NCBI RefSeq assembly: GCF_028807635.1
Contig: NZ_JARBAX010000001.1
Coordinates: 2,059,001-2,123,000, forward strand
DNA: 64,000 nt
Reading direction: 5' to 3'
Source: Streptomyces spiramyceticus
Lineage (GTDB): Bacteria > Actinomycetota > Actinomycetes > Streptomycetales > Streptomycetaceae
The notes under the pieces were generated by a model. The model worked only from the letters and a program-made list of their open reading frames with translations. It was not told the origin of the DNA and made no database searches. Positions 26,460 through 34,753 of this stretch are shown in pieces; the stretch's first letter is position 1; each line of letters opens with the position of its first letter. The position numbers were made by a program, and so were the translations under genes.

Positions 26460-28337
26460 TCAGAGATGGCGGCGTCGCGCAGCGGCTTGACGGTCGTACT
26501 CCTCCCGGGCCTTGACCGTCGACGGGCGGGTCGCGGTCTCGGCCACGGGAACATCCCACCACGCCTGGGCGCCGGGCGCGCCCGACACTGTGTCGGGCGT
26601 TTCCGTCTCGACGTAGACACATGTGGGGAGGTCCGACCATCGCGCCTCCGCAAGAGCTTCTCGCAGGTCACGCACCGTCTTGGCGCGAATGACGTGCATC
26701 CCGAGGGACGCTGCGTTGGCCGCCAGGTCCACGGGCAGCGGGGCGCCGGTGTACGAGCCGTCGGCCGCCCTGAAGCGGTACGCCGTACCGAAGCGCTCGG
26801 CGCCGACGGACTCCGAGAGGCCGCCGATGGAGGCGTACCCGTGGTTCTGGAGGACGACGACCTTGATGGGGAGGCGCTCCTGGACGGCGGTAACGATTTC
26901 GGTGGGATTCATCAGGTACGTACCGTCGCCGACCAGGGCCCAGACCGGGCGGTGCGGTGCCGCGAGCTGCACGCCGATGGCCGCCGGGATCTCGTACCCC
27001 ATGCAGGAGTAGCCGTATTCGACGTGGTACTGGTCGCGGGAGCGGGCCCGCCACAGCTTGTGCAGGTCGCCGGGGAGCGAGCCCGCGGCGTTGATGAGGA
27101 TGTCGTCGTGCGTGACGAGGCTGTCCAGTACGCCCAGGACCTGGACCTGGGTGGGCCGCGCGTCCTCGTCCGGCGCGGCGTACGCGGCGGTGACCCGCTC
27201 CTCCCAGCGCGCCTTGGCCTCGCCGTACTCGGCGGCGTAGGCGTCGGGGACGCGGTGGCCGCGCAGGGCGCCGGTGAGGGCCTGGAGTCCGGCGCGGGCG
27301 TCGGCGACCAGGGGGAGGGCGGCGAGCTTGTGGGCGTCGAAGCCGGTGATGTTGAGGTTGACGAAGCGGACGGCCGGGTTCTCGAAGAGGGTCGCGGATG
27401 CGGTGGTGAAGTCGGAGTAGCGGGTTCCGACGCCGATCACCAGGTCTGCGCTGCGGGCCAGCTCGTCCGCCGTCGCCGTGCCCGTGTGGCCGATGCCGCC
27501 GACGTCCGCCGGGTGGTCGTACGGAAGTGACCCCTTGCCCGCCTGGGTGGACGCGACGGGCGTGCCGGTCGCCTCGGCGAAGGCGGCGAGGGCCTGCTCG
27601 GCGCCGCTGTGGTGGACGCCGCCGCCCGCGATCAGCAGGGGGCGCCGCGCGGTCCGGAACGCCTCTGCGGCCGCGCCGAGTTCATGCCGGTCCGGCTCGG
27701 GCGCCCGTACATGCCAGACGCGTTCGGCGAAGAACTCCTCCGGCCAGTCGTACGCCTCGGCCTGCACATCCTGCGGCAGCGCGAGCGTTACGGCGCCGGT
27801 CGCGGCGGGGTCGGCGAGGACGCGCATCGCCTGCAGAGCCGCGGGGATCAGGGCCTCCGGGCGGGCGACCCGGTCGAAGTACCTGGACACCGGGCGCAGG
27901 CAGTCGTTGACGGAGACGTCGCCCGCGTACGGGACTTCGAGCTGCTGGAGCACCGGGTCGGCGGGGCGGGTCGCGAAGGTGTCGCCGGGGAGGAGCAGGA
28001 CCGGGAGGTGGTTGATCGTGGCGAGGGCGGCGCCGGTGACGAGGTTGGTGGCGCCGGGGCCGATGGAGGTGGTGACGGCGTGGGCGGAGAGGCGGTCGCT
28101 CTGGCGGGCGTAGCCGACGGCGGCGTGGACCATGGCCTGTTCGTTGCGGCCCTGGTGGTACGGCATGTCGCCCGAGCCGGGTTCGAGGAGCGCCTGGCCG
28201 ATGCCGGCGACGTTGCCGTGGCCGAAAATGCCCCAGGTGGCGGCGATCAGGCGGTGGCGGGCGCCGGCGCGCTCGGTGTACTGGCGGGCGAGGAAGGCGA
28301 CCAGGGCCTGGGCGGTGGTCAGTCGGCGCGTACTCAT
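26460..28337 (-). CDS. iolD: 3D-(3,5/4)-trihydroxycyclohexane-1,2-dione hydrolase, 625 aa
   Basis: A thiamine-diphosphate enzyme of the IolD family that opens the inositol-derived ring. Seen are HGNVAGIGQAL, the activating Glu in GRNEQAMVHAA and the ThDP/Mg motif LVGDGTYLMNPTEIVTAVQE. The ATG at 28337 overlaps the iolB stop by 4 bases. The frame is open further upstream but that part lies inside iolB. Confidence 0.95.
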   Translation of the reverse strand: MSTRRLTTAQALVAFLARQYTERAGARHRLIAATWGIFGHGNVAGIGQALLEPGSGDMPYHQGRNEQAMVHAAVGYARQSDRLSAHAVTTSIGPGATNLVTGAALATINHLPVLLLPGDTFATRPADPVLQQLEVPYAGDVSVNDCLRPVSRYFDRVARPEALIPAALQAMRVLADPAATGAVTLALPQDVQAEAYDWPEEFFAERVWHVRAPEPDRHELGAAAEAFRTARRPLLIAGGGVHHSGAEQALAAFAEATGTPVASTQAGKGSLPYDHPADVGGIGHTGTATADELARSADLVIGVGTRYSDFTTASATLFENPAVRFVNLNITGFDAHKLAALPLVADARAGLQALTGALRGHRVPDAYAAEYGEAKARWEERVTAAYAAPDEDARPTQVQVLGVLDSLVTHDDILINAAGSLPGDLHKLWRARSRDQYHVEYGYSCMGYEIPAAIGVQLAAPHRPVWALVGDGTYLMNPTEIVTAVQERLPIKVVVLQNHGYASIGGLSESVGAERFGTAYRFRAADGSYTGAPLPVDLAANAASLGMHVIRAKTVRDLREALAEARWSDLPTCVYVETETPDTVSGAPGAQAWWDVPVAETATRPSTVKAREEYDRQAAARRRHL

Positions 28338-29278
28338 CGCTGCTGCTCCTGGGGTCCGGTTCCGTACAACGGCAGTCGGGGGTCCACGGGCTGCGACGGC
28401 CACGTGTCACGGATCCAGCCGTGGTCGGGATGGTCGCGGATCAGCCACTCCCGCTCGTCCCCCGCCCCCGGGCCCGCCATGACATTGAGGTAGTAGAGGG
28501 TGTGGCCGGGCGCGGCGATGGACGGGCCGTGCCAGCCGTCGGGGATCAGGACGGCGTCGCCGGTGCGGACTTCGGCGAGTACGTCCATACCGCCGGGGCG
28601 GGACGGTGAGACCCGGTGGTAGCCGAAGCCGCCTTCGCCCTCGGTCTCGAAGTAGTAGATCTCTTCGAGCTCGGACTCGGCGCCGGGGTGGTGCTCGTCG
28701 TGTTTGTGGGGCGGGTACGAGGACCAGTTGCCGCCGGGGGTGAGGACTTCGACGGCGATGAGCCGGTCGCACTCGAAACTTCCTCCTGATTTTCCGCCTC
28801 CGGCGGGGGCTGCGGCGGCGAAGTTGTTGACCTGGCGCGAGCAGTTGCCGGTGCCGCGCAGTTCGACGGGTACCTCCGGCGCGGGGCCGTAGCGGGCGGG
28901 GAGTCGTCGCTCGCACCTCGCTCCTGCCAGGGCGAAGCGGCCTCCCGCGCCGGAGGCGATCTGGGCGTGGGCATCACGGGGCACGTACGCGAAGTCGGTG
29001 ACCGCGCTGAACACGCTTCCCCTGCCCAGCAGTTCAAAGCTCTCGCCTTCCACGTGCACCGTACAGCCACCGCTGAGAGGCAGCACGATCCATTCGCTGT
29101 CGCCGGCGGCGAGGGTGTGCGAGCCGCCGGGCGGCAGATCGAGCACGCGCAGGGCGGAGTAGTCCCATCCGGCCCGCTTGGGCCCGATGTCCAGGGAGTA
29201 CGGGCCGTGCGCGGCGGCCCCCGCCCGTACGTACATCCCGTTGTCGCTGCGGCTGCTGCTGCTGTCGCTGTCCGTCAT
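28334..29278 (-). CDS. iolB: 5-deoxy-glucuronate isomerase, 314 aa
   Basis: A double-cupin protein. The metal-binding HKHDEHHPGAESELEEIYYFE and the late DGWHGPSIAAPGH are the IolB signatures; the N-terminal half is the first cupin (SGGCTVHVEGESFEL). It converts 5-deoxy-D-glucuronate to 5-dehydro-2-deoxy-gluconate. The ATG at 29278 gives a Ser/Asp-rich N-terminus; upstream in-frame sequence lies in the aldolase gene. Confidence 0.93.
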   Translation of the reverse strand: MTDSDSSSSRSDNGMYVRAGAAAHGPYSLDIGPKRAGWDYSALRVLDLPPGGSHTLAAGDSEWIVLPLSGGCTVHVEGESFELLGRGSVFSAVTDFAYVPRDAHAQIASGAGGRFALAGARCERRLPARYGPAPEVPVELRGTGNCSRQVNNFAAAAPAGGGKSGGSFECDRLIAVEVLTPGGNWSSYPPHKHDEHHPGAESELEEIYYFETEGEGGFGYHRVSPSRPGGMDVLAEVRTGDAVLIPDGWHGPSIAAPGHTLYYLNVMAGPGAGDEREWLIRDHPDHGWIRDTWPSQPVDPRLPLYGTGPQEQQR

Positions 29279-29310
29279 GACACTGTCCCTACCCCTCGCT
29301 CGCCCATCCG

Positions 29311-30195
29311 CTACAGCAGTCCTACGGCGGTGTCGACCGCCCCCGCCACATCCCCGTCGGCCGGATAGAGCAGCGACCGCCCGACGACCAGACCCTGGAC
29401 GGTCGGCAGCCGGAGCGCCTTGCGCCACTTCTCGTACGCGCCGTCCTGGTCGTCGCCGACCTCGCCGCCCAGCAGGACGGCGGGCAGGGTCGACGTCTCC
29501 ATGACCTTTGCCATGTCGTCCGGGTCCTCGGTCACGGGGACCTTCAGCCAGGTGTACGCCGATGTGCCCGCGAGGCCCGAGGTGATGGCGATGGAGCGGG
29601 TGACGGCCTCGGCGCTCAGGTCGTTGCGCACCTTTCCCGCCACGCGGCGGGAGATGAACGGCTCGACGAAGACCGGGAGCCGGCGTTCCGCCATGTCGTC
29701 GATCGTGCGGGCGGTGGCGTGCAGGGTCTCCAGCGAACCGCTGTCCTCGTAGTCGATCCGCAGGAGCAGCTTGCCCGCGTCGAAGCCCCGGCGCTCCAGG
29801 TCCTGGGCGCGGTGGCCGGTGAAGCGGTCGTCGAGTTCGAAGGCGGCGCCGGCCAGGCCGCCGCGATTCATGGAGCCGACGACGACCTTGTCGTCGAGGG
29901 CTCCGAGGAGGAGCAGGTCGTCGACGATGTCGGCGGTCGCGAGTACGCCGTCGACGCCGGGCCTGGACAGTGCCAGGCACAACCGCTCCAGCAGGTCGGG
30001 GCGGCTGGCCATGGCGAGTTCGCGGTCACCGACGGCGAGGGCGCCGCGGGCGGGGTGGTCGGCGGCGATGATCATGAGCCGCCCGCTTTCGCCGATGAGG
30101 GGGCGGCGTCGGCGTCGGGCGGCGGCCTCGGCGATCGCTTCGGGGTGCCGGGTCCGTACCCGTACCAGCTCGGAGATGGAAACGCCGTCGGTCAC
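29311..30195 (-). CDS. Cgl0159-type aldolase-fold protein of inositol catabolism, 294 aa
   Basis: A (beta/alpha)8 protein of the DeoC/LacD-like group. It contains MIIAADHPARG, LLRIDYEDSGSLETL with a candidate Schiff-base region later in TWLKVPVTEDPD (Lys), and GLVVGRSLLYPADGDV at the end. Its place between iolC and iolB suggests it cleaves 5-dehydro-2-deoxygluconate 6-phosphate, the step done by IolJ in Bacillus. That role is inferred from context. The start overlaps the iolC stop by 4 bases. Confidence 0.8.
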   Translation of the reverse strand: MTDGVSISELVRVRTRHPEAIAEAAARRRRRPLIGESGRLMIIAADHPARGALAVGDRELAMASRPDLLERLCLALSRPGVDGVLATADIVDDLLLLGALDDKVVVGSMNRGGLAGAAFELDDRFTGHRAQDLERRGFDAGKLLLRIDYEDSGSLETLHATARTIDDMAERRLPVFVEPFISRRVAGKVRNDLSAEAVTRSIAITSGLAGTSAYTWLKVPVTEDPDDMAKVMETSTLPAVLLGGEVGDDQDGAYEKWRKALRLPTVQGLVVGRSLLYPADGDVAGAVDTAVGLL

Positions 30196-31286
30196 GACGC
30201 CCCTCCTGGCGCCTGTACGGGGACTTCGCCGGCGGCGAGTACCTGTTCGACCTCGGCGGGGTGCGGCATCGCGGAGGAGCAGGCGAGGCGGGAGGCGACG
30301 ATGGCCCCGGCGGCGTTGGCGTACCGCATGACGCGCTCAAGGTCCCACCCTGCGAGCAGTCCGTGGCACAGGGCCCCGCCGAACGCATCGCCCGCGCCGA
30401 GCCCGTTGAGCACCTTGACGGGTACGGGCGGCACTTCGGCCGTCGTACCGTCGCGGTGCATGGCGAGTACGCCCTTGGGGCCCTGCTTGACGACGGCGAG
30501 CTCGACGCCGGCGGCGAGGAGCGCCTGGGCGGCGACGTACGGTTCGCGCTCGCCGGTGGCTACTTCGCACTCGTCGAGATTGCCCACGGCGACGGTGGCG
30601 TGGCGCAGGGCGGCGGCGTAGTGGGGGCGGGCCCGGTCGGGGTCGGCCCGGTCGGCGTTCCAGGTCGCGTCCGCCCAGAACACGGGCCGCCAGTCGAGAT
30701 CGAACACGGTGATACGGGGAGCGGGCGCAGCCTCCGGCGACCGCTCCGCCGCCGACGCCGCGCTCCGCGCTTCCAGGGCTGTCAGTGTTGCTGTGCGGCT
30801 CGGGTCTTCGCACAGGCCCGTGCCCGTCATCCAGAAGATCCGGGCCGAACGGATCGCGTCGAGGTCGAGTTCGTCCGCGTGGATCTCCAGGTCCGGCGCC
30901 TTCGGCTGCCGGTAGAAGTAGAGAGGGAAGTCGTCGGGCGGGAAGATCTCGCAGAACGTCACCGGTGTCGGCAGGCCCGCGACCCCTGTCACCCAGCGGT
31001 CGTCGACCCCGAACTCCCCCAGTTCCTGGTGGAGATAGTCGCCGAAGGGGTCGAGCCCCGTGCGGGTGATCACGGCGGTGCGCCGCCCCAGCCTGGCCGC
31101 CGCGACCGCCACATTCGTGGCCGAGCCGCCGAGGAACTTGCCGAACGTGTCGACCTGCGCGAGGGGCACCTCGGCCTGCAGCGGATAGAGGTCCACGCCG
31201 ATGCGGCCCATCGTGATCAGGTCGTACGCGGCGTAGGGAGCGTACGAGTCGTGCGATTCCTGCGAGTCGTACGAATTGGACTGCAT
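30192..31286 (-). CDS. iolC: 5-dehydro-2-deoxygluconokinase, 364 aa
   Basis: A PfkB-type sugar kinase, with TMGRIGVDLYP at the start, the signature GGSATNVAVAAARLG, and the anion-hole/catalytic motif NGLGAGDAFGGALCHGL near the C-terminus. The insertion PPDDFPLYFYRQPKAPDLEI is characteristic of IolC. It is the first gene of the leftward inositol operon and faces the divergent promoter/operator region. Confidence 0.93.
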   Translation of the reverse strand: MQSNSYDSQESHDSYAPYAAYDLITMGRIGVDLYPLQAEVPLAQVDTFGKFLGGSATNVAVAAARLGRRTAVITRTGLDPFGDYLHQELGEFGVDDRWVTGVAGLPTPVTFCEIFPPDDFPLYFYRQPKAPDLEIHADELDLDAIRSARIFWMTGTGLCEDPSRTATLTALEARSAASAAERSPEAAPAPRITVFDLDWRPVFWADATWNADRADPDRARPHYAAALRHATVAVGNLDECEVATGEREPYVAAQALLAAGVELAVVKQGPKGVLAMHRDGTTAEVPPVPVKVLNGLGAGDAFGGALCHGLLAGWDLERVMRYANAAGAIVASRLACSSAMPHPAEVEQVLAAGEVPVQAPGGAS

Positions 31287-31317
31287 GCGCGTCCTCTCGG
31301 TTCGGCGACTGCACCCA

Positions 31318-31405
31318 GGTCTAGTCGGCCCCGCCGAGCCCTGTCAACATTTTGTCCTTACATTCGGACGAACTCTTGACACCTTTCTCCGGCGGCCGGA
31401 AAGCT
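31318..31405. promoter_or_regulatory. Divergent promoters with central dyads, inositol locus
   Basis: Leftward promoter: TTGACA (31347-31342), 18-base spacer, TAGACC (31323-31318). Rightward: TTGACA (31376-31381), 18-base spacer, AAAGCT. The two -35 boxes are mirror images, and between them TTTGTCC (31351-31357) and GGACGAA (31366-31372) form an inverted repeat with one mismatch. A single repressor could shut both directions. The regulator gene is not next to it. Confidence 0.65.
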
Positions 31406-31412
31406 GGCGCCC

Positions 31413-32324
31413 ATGACCTCTTCCGTACCCGCGTCGACCCGCATCCGGGTCGGTTCAGCCCCCGACTCCTGGGGAGTGTGGTTCCCCGAAGACCCGCGGC
31501 AGGTCCCCTGGGAACGTTTCCTCGACGAGGTCGCGGAGGCCGGTTACCCGTGGATCGAGCTCGGTCCGTACGGCTACCTCCCGACCGACCCGGCCCGCCT
31601 CACCGACGAGACCCGGCGCCGGGGTCTCTCCGTCTCCGCCGGCACGGTGTTCACCGGACTGCACCGCGGGCCGGAGGTCTGGGACGCCACCTGGAAGCAC
31701 GTGTCGGACGTCGCCGAACTCACCAGGGCCATGGGCGCGGAGCATCTCGTCGTCATCCCGTCCTTCTGGCGCGACGACAAGACCGGCGAGGTACTGGAGG
31801 ACCGCACCCTCACGCCCGCGCAGTGGCGCACGCTCGCCGCCCAGACGGAGCGCCTCGGGCGGGAGGTGCGCGAGCGGTACGGGCTGAAGATCGTCGTACA
31901 CCCGCACGCGGACACGCACATCGACAGCGAGAAGAACGTCACCCGCTTCCTGGACGCGACCGACTCCGGCCTGGTCTCGCTCTGTCTGGACACCGGGCAT
32001 TACGCGTACTGCGGCGGGGACAGCGTCAAGCTCATCGAGACGTACGGCGAACGGATCGGCTACCTGCACCTCAAGCAGGTGGACCCGGAGATCCTCGCCG
32101 ACGTCGTCGCGAACGAGGTGCCGTTCGGGCCCGCCGTCGGGCGGGGTGTGATGTGCGAGCCGCCCGGCGGGGTGCCGGCGCTGGAGCCCGTACTGGCGGC
32201 GGCGCGGCGGCTGGACGTCGACCTGTTCGCGATCGTCGAGCAGGACATGTATCCCTGCCCGCCGGACAAGCCGCTGCCGATCGCACAGCGCACCCGCAAC
32301 TTCCTCCGTTCCTGCGGCGCATAA
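31413..32324 (+). CDS. TIM-barrel sugar isomerase/dehydratase, IolE-like, 303 aa
   Basis: An AP-endonuclease-2-type TIM barrel. Metal-site motifs are VVIPSFW, VVHPHADTHI, LCLDTGHYAYCGGD, LHLKQVD and FAIVEQDMYP. It is divergent from iolC and shares its operator, so 2-keto-myo-inositol dehydratase (IolE) is the likely role; other isomerase functions cannot be excluded. Myo-inositol 2-dehydrogenase (IolG) is not recognisable in the immediate cluster. Confidence 0.75.
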   Translation: MTSSVPASTRIRVGSAPDSWGVWFPEDPRQVPWERFLDEVAEAGYPWIELGPYGYLPTDPARLTDETRRRGLSVSAGTVFTGLHRGPEVWDATWKHVSDVAELTRAMGAEHLVVIPSFWRDDKTGEVLEDRTLTPAQWRTLAAQTERLGREVRERYGLKIVVHPHADTHIDSEKNVTRFLDATDSGLVSLCLDTGHYAYCGGDSVKLIETYGERIGYLHLKQVDPEILADVVANEVPFGPAVGRGVMCEPPGGVPALEPVLAAARRLDVDLFAIVEQDMYPCPPDKPLPIAQRTRNFLRSCGA

Positions 32325-32523
32325 AACGTCGCAGAACATAGAAGTCGCGTCACACATGTCTCTGTTACGCGGGGCTTCCGTCACAGATCTTCTACAGCCC
32401 CTCTCCCGCCATCACTCAGTGTCGTTCAACGGGCACAGGCTGATTGATCGCCAGCGTTCGCGCCTCAGCCCCCCCGACAGCCTCTCCGGCTGCCGCTGCG
32501 GCGCACGCAGGGAGGTGCCATCG

Positions 32524-32724
32524 ATGACTGACCGAAGGCTCTGGTCCTACAAGGAGATTGCAGCGCACATCCGGGTCCAGCCGGACACGGTGCGTTCGTA
32601 CCGCAAGCACGGACTGCTCCCCACGCCCGACCACGTGGAGAGCGGCAAGCCGTACTGGTTCGCGGACACCATCCGTACCTGGGTTTCACTCCGACCAGGC
32701 AACAGAGGCGCCCGGAGAGAGTGA
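32524..32724 (+). CDS. Small helix-turn-helix protein, 66 aa
   Basis: A single MerR/excisionase-like DNA-binding domain: MTDRRLWSYKEIAAHIRV, then DTVRSYRKHGLLP and WFADTIRTWVSLRPG. It has no effector domain. ATG 32524 follows GGGAGGTGCC; an ATG at 32356 is in frame but without ribosome site. Such small proteins are common in Streptomyces and their targets are unknown. Confidence 0.75.
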   Translation: MTDRRLWSYKEIAAHIRVQPDTVRSYRKHGLLPTPDHVESGKPYWFADTIRTWVSLRPGNRGARRE

Positions 32725-32730
32725 GCGGGC

Positions 32731-32744
32731 CACAGGGCCCTGTG
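32731..32744. repeat. Perfect 14-bp palindrome
   Basis: CACAGGGCCCTGTG lies 7 bp after the small HTH gene and before the GNAT gene. It may be an operator for the HTH protein or part of a weak terminator. Confidence 0.35.
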
Positions 32745-32817
32745 ACTGACGGGCAGGTACGGGGCCCTGACCGTAATGGAGTTGTCCGTGCGGATTCGGC
32801 GTGCCGAGAATCGCCGG

Positions 32818-33426
32818 ATGACCGAACAGCCGACCGCAGACTTCTCCGTCAAGCCCACCCTCACCGGCGACAAGGTGCTGCTGCGCCCCTTCACGGCGGA
32901 CGACGTTCCGGCGATGGGAGCCGTTCTCGACGACCCCGAGGTGTGCAAGTACACCGGCTCACCGGCCGGGGACCTGACCCCCGAGCAGCTGCGCTCCTGG
33001 TACACGACCCGCAACGACAAGGACGACCGGCTCGACCTGGCCGTGGTCGACCTGGCCATGGGCGCGTGCGTCGGCGAAGTGGTGCTGTACGAGTGGGACG
33101 CACCCAACCGCAGTTGCAACTTCCGCACCCTGATCGGCCCGAACGGCCGCGACCGCGGCCTCGGCACCGAGGCGTGCCGCCTGATCGTCCGGCACGGATT
33201 CGAACAGCTCGGCCTGAACCGGATCGCACTGGGCGTCTACAACTTCAATCCCCGGGCCCGCCGGGCGTACGAGAAGGTCGGCTTCGTTTCCGAAGGCATC
33301 GAGCGCGAGGCGCTGGTTCACGAGGGCGAGTGGGTCGACGCGACGTACATGTCGATCCTGGCCAGGGAGTGGGCGGTCCACCGCGGCCGACCCGTGGCCG
33401 ACGACGCTCGCATTCATACCCCCTAG
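32818..33426 (+). CDS. RimJ/RimL-type GNAT acetyltransferase, 202 aa
   Basis: The pattern LTGDKVLLRPFTADDVPAM, LIGPNGRDRGLGTEACRLI and NRIALGVYNFNPRARRAYEKVGF belongs to the RimJ/RimL (Acetyltransf_3) group, which acetylates protein N-termini or small molecules. ATG 32818 (MTEQPTADF) is preferred; ATG 32776 is in frame. Its last codons (RIHTP and stop) are encoded by the CsoR-like palindrome of the next operon, so the two features overlap. Confidence 0.85.
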   Translation: MTEQPTADFSVKPTLTGDKVLLRPFTADDVPAMGAVLDDPEVCKYTGSPAGDLTPEQLRSWYTTRNDKDDRLDLAVVDLAMGACVGEVVLYEWDAPNRSCNFRTLIGPNGRDRGLGTEACRLIVRHGFEQLGLNRIALGVYNFNPRARRAYEKVGFVSEGIEREALVHEGEWVDATYMSILAREWAVHRGRPVADDARIHTP

Positions 33427-33435
33427 GGGTATAGT
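33416..33435 (+). promoter_or_regulatory. CsoR-type copper operator overlapping a -10 box
   Basis: ATACCCCCTAGGGGTAT (33416-33432) is a perfect 17-bp palindrome identical in form to known CsoR sites in actinobacteria. TATAGT (33430-33435) overlaps its right arm, so CsoR bound there would block the promoter of copZ until copper is present. The csoR gene is not in the window. Confidence 0.85.
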
Positions 33436-33517
33436 GTCTTCAGTATCAGAAAGTCACGGCATCCCCGTGGCTTTCCGGGGCACCACGACTGCGTACGCCT
33501 TCGAGAGGGAGAACGAC

Positions 33518-33838
33518 ATGACCGCCGAGACCGAGACGAAGACCGAGGCCACCGCGACCGGCTCCTGCTGCTCGCCGTCCGGCTCATGCCACGACAGCTC
33601 GGCGCCGGAGGCCGGATCGGGCACCGTCACCACCGTCTACCAGGTGAGCGGGATGACCTGCGGCCACTGCGAAGGCGCCGTCTCCGGCGAGGTCTCCGAG
33701 ATCGCCGGCGTCACCTCGGTGAAGGCCGTGGCCTCCACCGGCCGGGTAACCGTGATCTCCGAGGGCCCGCTGGACGACGAAGCGGTACGCGCCGCCGTGG
33801 ACGAGGCCGGGTACGAGCTGGTCGGCCGCGCCGCCTGA
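33518..33838 (+). CDS. copZ: Copper chaperone CopZ-like, 106 aa
   Basis: The C-terminal 70 residues are a heavy-metal-associated domain with the copper-binding MTCGHC and the ferredoxin-like pattern YQVSGMTC to [13 protein letters not shown] Thr/Glu-rich N-terminal extension adds a further cysteine cluster ([11 protein letters not shown]). The CsoR-like operator lies 86 bp upstream. It should pass Cu(I) to a CopA ATPase, but the adjacent copA is reduced to a stump. Confidence 0.9.
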   Translation: MTAETETKTEATATGSCCSPSGSCHDSSAPEAGSGTVTTVYQVSGMTCGHCEGAVSGEVSEIAGVTSVKAVASTGRVTVISEGPLDDEAVRAAVDEAGYELVGRAA

Positions 33839-33954
33839 GCCGCGCCCGGCAGTACGCCTCACCACCCTCGCCACCCTTCGTACTCTCGCACTCCTCGCAC
33901 CCCTTCGGCCGGGCCGTACCTGACCAGCCCATACTGGTCTCCGTACGGCCCGGC

Positions 33955-34296
33955 CTGCTGAACGTCGCGGCGGCGTCGGCCACCGCCGATCTCGGGCTCG
34001 CGATGGGCACGGGCACGGACGCCGCGATCGAGGCCGGCGGTCTCACACTCGTACGTGGAGATCTGAGGGTGGCGGCGGATGCGATCCGGCTGTCGCGCAG
34101 AACCCTGGCCACCATCAGGGGCAACCTCTTCTGGGCCTTCGGCTACAACGTCGCGGCCGTTCCGCCGGCGACCGCCGGGCTGCTCAACCCCATGATCGCG
34201 GGATGTGCGATGGCGTTTCCCTCCGTCTTCGTAGTGACAAACAGCCTCCGGCTGCGTACCTTCACAGGACGCACACAAAGTGACTCAGGTCACTGA
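33955..34296 (+). pseudogene. copA: C-terminal stump of a copper P1B-type ATPase
   Basis: Readable are [67 protein letters not shown] and [15 protein letters not shown], the last roughly 110 residues of CopA. The preceding GDGVNDAPAL hinge is degraded to LLNVAAASA, and everything upstream (metal-binding domains, most helices, the DKTGT site) is absent. It has no start of its own. A deletion joining copZ to the 3' end of copA explains the layout. Confidence 0.85.
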
Positions 34297-34304
34297 GATT
34301 TGAG

Positions 34305-34334
34305 GGTAACCATTTGGCCGGCTCGCGAGTCTAA
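34305..34334 (+). promoter_or_regulatory. Possible ECF-sigma promoter
   Basis: GGTAAC (34305-34310) and GTCTAA (34329-34334) are spaced like the -35 and -10 boxes of actinobacterial ECF sigma factors such as SigE. It lies just upstream of the tandem hairpins at 34349. Confidence 0.4.
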
Positions 34335-34339
34335 GTGGG

Positions 34340-34590
34340 CGATGCCAGAACGTCTTGGGGGACGTTCAGGGAATGTCTTGGGGGACATTTCCGGGCAAGC
34401 GTTGGCCGGGGCACGTGCACCGGGGAGCTTTGAGCGGCCCTCCCGTACGTACGCGTCCCGGCAGACCGCGTGGAGCTTCTGTGCAGCCAGCAGACGCCCG
34501 GCCGGATCCCGTGGGGGGAATCCGCTCCGGGAAACGGGAAGCGCCCCGTATCGTCGACCCGTGGGGGGATCGGCGGCGGGGCGCTTTCTT
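34340..34590 (+). ncRNA. Candidate structured small RNA
   Basis: No convincing reading frame lies here. Two adjacent hairpins share the loop TTGGGG: AACGTC/GACGTT (34349-34366) and AATGTC/GACATT (34372-34389). The stems differ by a compensatory C-G to T-A change, which argues for RNA structure. A 10-bp terminator stem AAGCGCCCCG/CGGGGCGCTT followed by TCTTTTC (34539-34593) closes the unit, and a possible promoter is at 34305. From memory, a small RNA called scr2736 has been reported next to the citrate synthase gene of S. coelicolor; I cannot verify that this is its counterpart. Confidence 0.5.
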
Positions 34591-34593
34591 TTC
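34539..34593. terminator. Terminator between the small-RNA candidate and citrate synthase
   Basis: AAGCGCCCCG (34539-34548) pairs with CGGGGCGCTT (34577-34586); T-rich on the rightward side. It can act in both directions. Confidence 0.65.
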
Positions 34594-34614
34594 AGCTGCG
34601 GAAGCTGTGGGTGA

Positions 34615-34753
34615 GGGTCAGCGGCCCTCGACCGGGACGAAGTCGCGCAGGACCTCGCCCGTGGCTGTGTCGGCCCGGGGGATGACCCCCGGACCCCCAG
34701 CAGTGGGTCAGCGGCCCTCGACCGGGACGAAGTCGCGCAGGACCTCGCCCGTG
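34615..34753. repeat. 49-bp direct repeat of the 3' end of citrate synthase
   Basis: 34615-34663 and 34705-34753 are identical. The right copy encodes the last 14 codons (GEVLRDFVPVEGR region) and stop of citrate synthase; the left copy is a non-coding duplicate 90 bp downstream of it. The 41-bp spacer contains a hairpin CCGGGGG/CCCCCGG (34675-34692) that could end the transcript. Confidence 0.9.
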
